From the NCBI GenBank assembly GCA_046565865.1, contig JBKHXU010000208.1:1-5542 (forward strand): a stretch of DNA of 5,542 bases. The letters are read 5' to 3'. Both the position numbers and the translations under genes were made by a program. The DNA comes from JBKHXU01 sp046565865. Its GTDB lineage: Bacteria; Pseudomonadota; Gammaproteobacteria; Acidiferrobacterales; Sulfurifustaceae. Under the pieces are notes generated by a model that searched no databases, was not told the origin of the DNA, and saw only the letters and a list, made by a program, of their open reading frames with translations. Below, piece by piece: positions 1 through 5,005 of this stretch (its first letter is position 1; each line of letters begins with the position of its first letter).

Positions 1-1602
1 CCGCTGCTGCGCGCCTGGGGTGGCGTAACGGTCGCTTATCGCCGGGCGCTGAACGAGTCGCCGGCGTACACGCGCAATCACGAAGAAATCATCAAGGCGT
101 TCGAGGAAGGCATCCTGTATGCCGACGGCTTGGCGCCGGTGCGTGCGGTGCTCGATCGCTACGGTCACGTCGCCGGACTCGTGTGCCGCAAGCAACACGA
201 AGACGCCGACGGCACCTGGCGCGAAACCGCGGAGGAGATCACGCTGCCGGCGCGCGCGATCCTGGTCGCCACCGGCGCGCGCCCGAACGTGGCGTACGAG
301 TTTGAGCACAAGGGCCACTTCGCCAAAGAGCGCGGCCACTACCAGACGTTCGAGGACGGTCCGAACGGCCCGGTCGCGGTGCCGGTGGCGGCGCACGCGA
401 AGCTGCCACAGTTCGGTCCGTTTACCTCGTACGCACAGCACGATCGGCGCGTAAGCTTTCTCGGCGACACGCATCCGGTATTCAACGGCAGCGTGGTCAA
501 GGCGATCGCCTCCGGGGCGCGCATCTATCCCAAAATCGTTGCGAGCTTCGGGGCACGCGCGAAGCAGACCGGGGACGATGCGGAGTACGCGCAGTTTCGC
601 GCACACATGGACGAGCTGATGCAGGCGCGCGTGCACGCGGTGAAACGGCTGGCGCCGCAAGTGGTGGAGCTCACGGTGCACGCACCACTCGCGGCGCGCA
701 AGTTCCGCCCCGGCCAATTCTTCCGGCTGCAAAATTTCGAGACCCACGCACCGAGCGTGGACGGCACGCGGCTACAGACCGAGGCGTTGGCGCTGTACGG
801 CGCGCGCGTCGATCGCGACCAGGGGTTGGTGACCATGATCGTGATCGAACGCGGCGCGAGCGCGCGCCTGGTCGCGACGCTCAAGCGCGGCGATCCGGTG
901 ACGCTGATGGGCCCAACCGGCGTGCGTCTCAAGATTCCGGACGACCGCGAAACCGTCATGATCGTCGGCGATCGCCTAGGCGTCGCGGCGCTGCTCGCGA
1001 CCGGCAACGCGCTGCGCGCGCACGGCAACCGGGTGCTGTACGTCGGCACCTATCGTTCGGCCGCCGACATTTATTGCCGCGCCGAGATCGAGCAGGCGGC
1101 CGATCATATCCTCTGGGTCACGCACAGCGGAGCGCCGGTGACGGTCGAACGCGCGGGCGATGCCGCCGTGACCGGCGATCTCGTCGACGCCATTCGCCGT
1201 TACGCGACCGGCGAGCTGACCCACGGCGCGCCGCCGATCGCGTTCGGGGACGTACGGCGCCTGATCGTGACCGGCGGCAGCCGCCTGGTGCGCCGCATGC
1301 GCGACGCCAAGCACGGCGAGCTCATCGAACTGCTGCACCACGCGCAAGCCATCGCCTCCATCAGCACCCCGATGCAATGCATGCTGAAGGGCGTGTGCTC
1401 GCAATGTCTGCAATGGCAAATCGACCCACACACCGGGAGCCGCACCAAGGCGGTGTTCGGCTGCTCGTGGCAGGACCAGCCGCTCGAGATCGTCGATCTC
1501 GACAATCTCGACGAGCGCCTGGGGCAAAACCGGCTGCAGGAGCACTTGACCAACCTTTGGCTCGATCGCGTACTGGCGCGGGGCGATATCGATCGGGTCT
1601 AG
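1..1602 (+). CDS. GltD-like FAD oxidoreductase fused to PyrK/ferredoxin-reductase-like Fe-S module (5' partial)
   Basis: The frame is open from base 1, so the N-terminus lies outside the window; a TTG at 130 is internal. Codons 1-180 resemble the end of the glutamate synthase beta chain family: a VTVAYRR segment with a following acidic helix, an ATGARP motif (codons 91-95), and a GDTHPVFNGSVVKAIASG segment whose Asp156 should contact FAD. Codons 200-450 resemble the ferredoxin-reductase-like electron-transfer subunit PyrK of dihydroorotate dehydrogenase, with RPGQFFRLQ near codon 236 and a nucleotide-binding stretch MIVGDRLGVAAL from codon 320. Near the C-terminus cysteine codons at 1378, 1396, 1405 and 1462 form C-x5-C-x2-C-x18-C, matching the PyrK [2Fe-2S] site in layout. 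By inference it is a cytoplasmic NAD(P)H-dependent flavo-iron-sulfur protein passing electrons between pyridine nucleotide, flavin and an Fe-S centre. Its substrate or partner is unknown. The usual Arg-x-Tyr/Pro-Ser flavin motif is not evident in the second module. Confidence 0.8.
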   Translation, partial: PLLRAWGGVTVAYRRALNESPAYTRNHEEIIKAFEEGILYADGLAPVRAVLDRYGHVAGLVCRKQHEDADGTWRETAEEITLPARAILVATGARPNVAYEFEHKGHFAKERGHYQTFEDGPNGPVAVPVAAHAKLPQFGPFTSYAQHDRRVSFLGDTHPVFNGSVVKAIASGARIYPKIVASFGARAKQTGDDAEYAQFRAHMDELMQARVHAVKRLAPQVVELTVHAPLAARKFRPGQFFRLQNFETHAPSVDGTRLQTEALALYGARVDRDQGLVTMIVIERGASARLVATLKRGDPVTLMGPTGVRLKIPDDRETVMIVGDRLGVAALLATGNALRAHGNRVLYVGTYRSAADIYCRAEIEQAADHILWVTHSGAPVTVERAGDAAVTGDLVDAIRRYATGELTHGAPPIAFGDVRRLIVTGGSRLVRRMRDAKHGELIELLHHAQAIASISTPMQCMLKGVCSQCLQWQIDPHTGSRTKAVFGCSWQDQPLEIVDLDNLDERLGQNRLQEHLTNLWLDRVLARGDIDRV

Positions 1603-1625
1603 TCAACCGGCGGCGTGCTGGCGCG

Positions 1626-1651
1626 TTGAACGCCATGCGGCCGACTACAAT
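1626..1651 (+). promoter_or_regulatory. Possible promoter of the slyB-like gene
   Basis: A good -10 hexamer TACAAT lies at 1646-1651, 27 bases before the slyB-like start codon. The nearest -35-like hexamer, TTGAAC at 1626-1631, is only 14 bases upstream, which is short for sigma70. The -10 may therefore work with a weak -35 or an activator. I see no PhoP-type direct repeat, although slyB is PhoP-controlled in enteric bacteria. Assigned by eye only. Confidence 0.35.
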
Positions 1652-1667
1652 TCGACTATCGCTGGCC

Positions 1668-1673
1668 AGGAGG
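1668..1673 (+). promoter_or_regulatory. Strong Shine-Dalgarno of the slyB-like gene
   Basis: AGGAGG lies five bases before the ATG at 1679 and is a full match to the anti-Shine-Dalgarno sequence. It fixes the start codon and suggests high translation, as expected for an abundant envelope lipoprotein. It is the clearest ribosome binding site in the window. Confidence 0.8.
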
Positions 1674-1678
1674 GAGTT

Positions 1679-2131
1679 ATGCGTTATCTCAGTCTTGTCG
1701 TTCTCGCCTCGACCCTGTTTATCGGCGGCTGTGCCTCGAGCCTATCCGGTAGCGCGTACGAACGGCGCCAGGCGCGCACCGTGCAAGAGGTCGAGCTGGG
1801 CGTGGTCGAACACGTACGCACGGTACAGATCGAAGGGACGAAGTCCGGTATCGGCGCACACGCGGGTGCCGCCGCCGGCGGCGTGGCCGGCAGCGAAATC
1901 GGTCAAGGCAAGGGTCGGGTCGTCGGGGCCATCGCCGGCGCCGTCGTCGGCGGCGTCGCCGGCGCCGCGGCGGAAGAACGCCTCACGCGGCAACCGGGGT
2001 TGGAGATCACCGTGCGCCTCGATAGTGGACGGCTGGTCGCGATCACCCAAGCCGCGGATGAGGCGTTTCGCGTCGGCGAGCGCGTACGTCTGATTCACGG
2101 CGGACGCGGCGGCTCACGCGTCACGCACTAG
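1679..2131 (+). CDS. slyB: SlyB/Pcp-like glycine-zipper outer-membrane lipoprotein
   Basis: The 150-residue product begins with a lipoprotein signal peptide: Arg2, a hydrophobic core at residues 4-15, and lipobox IGGC with Cys18 as the lipidated residue. Residue 19 is Ala, not Asp, which favours sorting to the outer membrane. The mature part follows the SlyB plan: a GSAY segment, a VQEVELGVVEHVRTVQIEG segment like the VQNVSYGTIVNVRPVQIQG of E. coli SlyB, then a Gly/Ala-rich glycine zipper (about residues 57-98) with GAHAGAAAGG and GAIAGAVVGGVAG. A small C-terminal beta-type domain follows, with ITVRLDSGR and FRVGERVRLI. Length is close to the E. coli protein. SlyB supports outer-membrane integrity and forms oligomers around outer-membrane proteins under envelope stress. 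A perfect AGGAGG precedes the ATG. The gene has its own probable promoter, and its last 18 bases overlap the end of the opposing ABM remnant. Assignment to the family is firm; the exact orthologue is less certain. Confidence 0.85.
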   Translation: MRYLSLVVLASTLFIGGCASSLSGSAYERRQARTVQEVELGVVEHVRTVQIEGTKSGIGAHAGAAAGGVAGSEIGQGKGRVVGAIAGAVVGGVAGAAAEERLTRQPGLEITVRLDSGRLVAITQAADEAFRVGERVRLIHGGRGGSRVTH

Positions 2132-2236
2132 CCGGTCGAAACCGTAATCGCGCTCGACGCGGCACACGCGCACGCGGTAGCGCCGGGCGGTGAAGATCAC
2201 GACGTAGTACGGCGGCGCGGGTGTGGGTGCGATCAC
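2114..2236 (-). pseudogene. Internally deleted antibiotic-biosynthesis-monooxygenase (ABM) family gene remnant
   Basis: A 40-codon ORF starts with GTG at 2236, overlapping the TGA of the DUF2905 gene (GTGA), so translation could be coupled. Its first half (MIAPTPAP, then PPYYVVIFTA) looks like the N-terminus of small ABM-fold proteins, which typically begin PPYYAVIFTS. Its second half (RYRVRVCRVERDYGFD) looks like their C-terminus, typically YRVRVARVERAYGF. From family knowledge, full members have about 95-110 residues, so some 60-70 residues carrying most of the ferredoxin-like fold are missing. The join lies near 2177-2191 and keeps the frame. The residual peptide is unlikely to fold or bind heme or substrate. 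The 3' end overlaps the convergent slyB-like gene by 18 bases. The deletion could be real or an assembly or consensus error; a genuine short peptide is a less likely alternative. The homology is recognised by eye from memory. Confidence 0.6.
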
Positions 2237-2433
2237 TTGCGGAACAGCCACAGCAACAGCGACACCGCGACACTGACCACGATCATCGTGGTCAGCGGAA
2301 AATAGAATCGGAAATTCTCGCGCTCGATGACAATGTCGCCGGGGAGCCGAAACAAGCCCAGTTTGGTGAGCCACGGCCAGGCCAGGCCGACGGCAAGCAA
2401 CACGATTCCCAATCCGATCAGCCAGCGATTCAT
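2233..2433 (-). CDS. DUF2905 family small inner-membrane protein
   Basis: The product has 66 residues from the ATG at 2433 (MNRWLIGLGIV). It has two hydrophobic segments, about residues 4-20 and 45-63, joined by a loop with the family-typical LGLFRLPGDI and a following FRFYFPLTT, and it ends in LLWLFRK. This is the whole length and layout of DUF2905 proteins, which are widespread in bacteria and have no assigned biochemical function. A TTG at 2460 would add nine residues, but it lies almost at the start point predicted by the TACAAT element upstream and outside the conserved family start, so I prefer the ATG. No good Shine-Dalgarno is visible. The gene lies 57 bases downstream of the patatin-like gene and overlaps the ABM remnant by four bases, so the three may be co-transcribed. 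Confidence 0.85.
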   Translation of the reverse strand: MNRWLIGLGIVLLAVGLAWPWLTKLGLFRLPGDIVIERENFRFYFPLTTMIVVSVAVSLLLWLFRK

Positions 2434-2472
2434 AGGACTTGCCGCCCGCGATGCAGACAATAGTGAGACGCC

Positions 2473-2478
2473 ATTGTA
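2473..2478 (-). promoter_or_regulatory. Possible -10 element upstream of the DUF2905 gene
   Basis: Read on the minus strand, 2478 to 2473 is TACAAT, a good -10 hexamer, in the 57-base gap between the patatin-like stop and the DUF2905 start. Transcription from it would begin near 2466 and leave a leader of about 33 bases before the ATG at 2433. No convincing -35 hexamer sits at normal spacing, so this may be a weak internal promoter. Confidence 0.3.
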
Positions 2479-2490
2479 CCCGCAAGCGCG

Positions 2491-3666
2491 TTAGCGCCGG
2501 ACAGCCGCGTCCGGAGCGCTCAGGAAATCCAGAATTTCGCGCCGCCGTACCATGGCGTCGGCGTAACCGAGGGCGATGAGTGCGCGGCAGTACGGCTTCT
2601 CGAATAACAGGTAGCTTACGAGGTTCGAGCCGCTCCTGTTGTAGGCGCCGAGACCACGCAACAGCCAACGCACGGCGCGCGGCAGGCACTCGACGTAGCG
2701 CGCGGCGATTTTCTCCAAATCCTCGCTCGGACTGATGACGAGCACATCGACCTTGCGCAACGTCACGCCGTGTTCCTGCAGGTACTCGCTCGGAATCAGG
2801 CTGACGGTCTTGTTGATGCGCTGCAACCGCTCGATGTCGGCCTCGAGGCTGTCGAGGAAGATGCTATTCAGCACGTGCCCGGCGATCTGCGCCAGCGACG
2901 GGTACTCCGGCGCCGGCGGGCGCACCGACGCCGGCGGCGCCTCGTGGCGCACGCCGATGATGAGCACGCGCTCGGCGCCAAGGTGCAGCGCCGGGCTGAT
3001 CGGCGCCACCTGGCGCATGGAGCCGTCGCCGAAGTACTCGCGGTTGATCGGTTCGGCGGCGAACACGAACGGGATCGCGGACGACGCCATCAGGTGATCG
3101 AGCGTAATGCTGGCGGCGGCGCCGACGCGGCGCGCGCGCTTCCACGGCGCGAGCGTGTCCACGCCTTGGTAAAAACTGACCGACTGGCCGGAGTTGTAGC
3201 CGGAGCAGGTGATGCTGAGCGCGCGCAGCGCACCGGCGTCGATCGACGCCTGAATCTCGCGGCACGGCAGTCGCGCCTCGAGCAACTCCCGCAGCGGCGC
3301 GCGATCAAGCAGTGCCCGCGGATTGCGCCGGCCGAGGCCGCCGAGCAGGAGCGCACCGAGCCAGCGCAGGCCATTGGCGACGAGACCGCGGCCATCGGCA
3401 CGGTACACCTGATTCACCTCGAAGTTGCGCCACACATAGTTCAGCCGGCGCACGCCCGTATGAAACCGGCGCGCGTAGATCGCAAGTGCGGTGGCGTTGA
3501 TGGCGCCGGCGGAGGTACCGCACAACACCGGGAACGGATTGGGACAGCCGTCGGGCAGCATCTCGGCGATGGCCTTGAGCACGCCCACCTGATACGCCGC
3601 GCGTGCGCCACCGCCGCCCATCACCAGCCCCACGATTGGCTTGTCGGTATTTGCATCCATGACCAC
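2491..3666 (-). CDS. Patatin-like phospholipase family protein
   Basis: The 391-residue product has all core signatures of a patatin-fold serine lipid acyl hydrolase. There is a glycine-rich oxyanion loop GGGGAR at residues 17-22, the nucleophile elbow GTSAG with Ser52, the conserved ASSAIPFVF segment at 194-202, and the catalytic-dyad Asp214 in FGDGSMRQ. The dyad hydrolyses ester bonds of membrane or storage lipids. The substrate cannot be read from the sequence. No signal peptide is visible, so a cytoplasmic or membrane-peripheral enzyme is likely. The C-terminal 130 or so residues lie beyond the catalytic core and I assign them no function. Two starts are possible: GTG at 3666, five bases after GAGAGGG, or ATG at 3660, eleven bases after it; spacing slightly favours GTG. 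It is divergent from hflD and lies upstream of the DUF2905 gene. The dyad motif is DGS rather than the commoner DG-Gly/Ala. Confidence 0.9.
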   Translation of the reverse strand: MVMDANTDKPIVGLVMGGGGARAAYQVGVLKAIAEMLPDGCPNPFPVLCGTSAGAINATALAIYARRFHTGVRRLNYVWRNFEVNQVYRADGRGLVANGLRWLGALLLGGLGRRNPRALLDRAPLRELLEARLPCREIQASIDAGALRALSITCSGYNSGQSVSFYQGVDTLAPWKRARRVGAAASITLDHLMASSAIPFVFAAEPINREYFGDGSMRQVAPISPALHLGAERVLIIGVRHEAPPASVRPPAPEYPSLAQIAGHVLNSIFLDSLEADIERLQRINKTVSLIPSEYLQEHGVTLRKVDVLVISPSEDLEKIAARYVECLPRAVRWLLRGLGAYNRSGSNLVSYLLFEKPYCRALIALGYADAMVRRREILDFLSAPDAAVRR

Positions 3667-3686
3667 TCGCGCCCTCTCGGCCGCGC

Positions 3687-3692
3687 ATATTA
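3687..3692 (-). promoter_or_regulatory. Weak candidate -10 element of the patatin-like gene
   Basis: On the minus strand 3692 to 3687 reads TAATAT, four of six matches to the sigma70 -10, with no recognisable -35 at 16-18 bases. A start point near 3680 would leave a very short leader before the GTG at 3666. Offered only as the best match in this intergenic region. Confidence 0.2.
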
Positions 3693-3734
3693 GGGTTACC
3701 GCGAGCTTAGCAGTCCGTCTCGCCGCCCGCCGCC

Positions 3735-3763
3735 GTGACGGCCGCTGCGACGTAGGCTACGAT
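3735..3763 (+). promoter_or_regulatory. Candidate promoter of hflD
   Basis: GTGACG (3735-3740) and TACGAT (3758-3763) are separated by exactly 17 bases, and each matches the sigma70 consensus at four of six positions. The predicted start is near 3770, about 25 bases before the TTG start codon of hflD. The element sits in the 128-base divergent region between the patatin-like gene and hflD. Confidence 0.35.
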
Positions 3764-3794
3764 ACCGCCCCTTTCATTAACGCAGAGAAAACGT

Positions 3795-4451
3795 TTGCGT
3801 ACGTTACGGGAACGCGTGTTGGCATTGGCCGGATTGTTTCAGGCGGCGCGTCTGGTGCAGCAACTGGCACGCGAGGGCCGCAGCGACACCGAGGCGTTTC
3901 GCGCCAGCACGCACAGCATCTTGATGCTCGATGCCGCTAGCACCGACGAGGTCTACGGCGGCGCCCGCGGGCTCAGTCTTGGACTGACTTTCCTGCGCGA
4001 CAAATTGACCGGCAACGCCGATGCCATGGACATGGAGATCGCGAAGTACGTTATCGCCATGCTGCAGCTCGAGGCCGCGCTGCGGCGACGTCCGGAGGTA
4101 ACCGATGCGGTCCGCGCCGGCGTCGAGACGGCGGATGCGCAGATGGCGTTTTTCGACAACGACGCCGACGACGAGGGTGTGCATCCACGGCTGGTCGAAA
4201 AACTCGCCGAGCTGTACACACAGACATTGAGCACATTGACGCCGCGCATCATGGTCAACGGCGAACAAGGTTATCTGGCGACGCCGCTGATCGCGGCCAA
4301 GGTCCGCACCGCGCTGTTCGCCGGCATCCGCTCGGCCGTGCTGTGGCGACAGCTCGGCGGCAGCCGCTGGCAACTCCTGTTCAGTCGCGCCAAGATCGCG
4401 GCGCAGGCGGCCGGCATTCTCTCCGGCGCCGGCGCCGAACGCGCCAACTAA
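3795..4451 (+). CDS. hflD: High-frequency lysogenization protein HflD homologue (DUF489)
   Basis: The 218-residue product aligns by eye along its whole length with E. coli HflD (213 residues). It shares LALAG-x5-ARLVQQLA near the N-terminus, a VYGG segment, a TLSTLTPRIMV segment matching the ISPLGPRIQV region, and a C-terminal block with KVRTALFAGIRSAVLW, QLGGSRWQL and FSRAKI. In E. coli HflD is a peripheral inner-membrane protein that binds phage lambda CII and affects the lysis-lysogeny choice; its housekeeping role is poorly defined. The TTG at 3795 is chosen because it places LALAG eight residues from the start, as in E. coli, and GAGA at 3785-3788 can serve as a weak ribosome binding site. 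In many gammaproteobacteria hflD lies between mnmA and purB. Here it stands alone, with a divergent patatin-like gene upstream and a convergent response regulator two bases beyond its stop. Confidence 0.92.
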   Translation: MRTLRERVLALAGLFQAARLVQQLAREGRSDTEAFRASTHSILMLDAASTDEVYGGARGLSLGLTFLRDKLTGNADAMDMEIAKYVIAMLQLEAALRRRPEVTDAVRAGVETADAQMAFFDNDADDEGVHPRLVEKLAELYTQTLSTLTPRIMVNGEQGYLATPLIAAKVRTALFAGIRSAVLWRQLGGSRWQLLFSRAKIAAQAAGILSGAGAERAN

Positions 4452-4453
4452 CC

Positions 4454-5005
4454 TCAGGAACGTGCCGGCCGCTTGCCGAGCTTGCGTTGCAGCGTGCGCC
4501 GGTGCATCCCTAACCGGCGCGCGGTTTCGGAAATATTTCCGCCGCACTCATGCAACACCGCTTGGATGTGCTCCCACTCCAGCCGCGCCACCGACAACGG
4601 CCGCTCGCCCACTGGTGTATCGGCATCGCCCTTGACGCGCGTGAACACCGCCACCACCTGATCGGCGTCGGCCGGCTTGGCGAGATAATGCACGGCGCCG
4701 AGCTTGATCGCCTCAACCGCGGTCGCGATGCTGGCATAACCCGTCAGCACCACCACGCGCGTATTGGGATCGAGCGCCTTCAGTTTGGCGACCAGGTCGA
4801 GCCCGCTCGCCCCCGGCATCTTGAGATCGACCACGGCGTAGTCCGGCGCATCCTGCCGCGCGAGCGCGGTTGCCGCCGGCACGTTGTGCGCCACACGCAC
4901 GGCGAATCCGCGGCGCTCGAGCGCCTCCGCCAGCACGCGGCAGAACGTGGCGTCATCGTCGACCAACAGCAACGTCGGACGCTCGTTGCCGGCGGGCGCG
5001 CTCAT
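4454..5005 (-). CDS. regA: RegA/PrrA/ActR/RoxR-type redox response regulator
   Basis: From the ATG at 5005 the product has 183 residues, the usual RegA length. The receiver domain (about residues 10-125) has acidic Asp17/Asp18, phospho-acceptor Asp60 in VVDLKMPG, Thr88 and Lys110. The RegA-like LGAVHYLAKPADAD segment follows. A short linker leads to a C-terminal Fis-type helix-turn-helix (from about residue 140) with WEHIQ, CGGNISETARRLGMHRRTLQRKL, nearly identical to the RegA recognition region as I recall it. The family is a global regulator that, when phosphorylated by RegB, controls respiration, photosynthesis, carbon or nitrogen fixation and hydrogenase genes according to redox state. 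It cannot be said which targets apply here. The start ATG overlaps the kinase TGA (ATGA) with no Shine-Dalgarno nearby, pointing to translational coupling. A longer open frame up to 5080 lacks family similarity in its extra 25 residues. Confidence 0.93.
   Translation of the reverse strand: MSAPAGNERPTLLLVDDDATFCRVLAEALERRGFAVRVAHNVPAATALARQDAPDYAVVDLKMPGASGLDLVAKLKALDPNTRVVVLTGYASIATAVEAIKLGAVHYLAKPADADQVVAVFTRVKGDADTPVGERPLSVARLEWEHIQAVLHECGGNISETARRLGMHRRTLQRKLGKRPARS

Noticed and set aside
1868..1975. GC-rich near-repeats (GCCGGCGGCGT-type) considered as a DNA repeat element
   Set aside because: They encode the glycine-zipper Gly/Ala pattern of the SlyB-like protein and are explained by it.
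1074..2093. A long plus-strand open frame running across the oxidoreductase end and the slyB-like gene
   Set aside because: It is Arg/Pro/Ala-rich low-complexity translation out of frame with two well-supported genes; typical of GC-rich DNA.
2133..2144. CGGT-CGAA-ACCG hairpin just after the slyB-like stop, considered as a terminator
   Set aside because: A four-pair stem without a T-run; it lies inside the ABM remnant and is likely chance.
2434..2460. TTG start for the DUF2905 protein
   Set aside because: It adds nine residues not typical of the family and lies at the predicted transcription start; the ATG at 2433 fits better.
2486..2497. GCGC-GTTA-GCGC palindrome at the patatin-like stop codon, considered as a terminator
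   Set aside because: The stem is only four base pairs, with no T-run after it on either strand.
2114..2689. The full minus-strand open frame that includes the ABM remnant
   Set aside because: Only the last 40 codons (from GTG at 2236) show family similarity; the upstream part is the out-of-frame shadow of the DUF2905 gene and the patatin-like 3' end.
2770..3693. Long plus-strand open frame opposite the patatin-like gene
   Set aside because: It is the antisense shadow of a gene with complete catalytic motifs, and its translation is Arg/His-rich with no recognisable domain.
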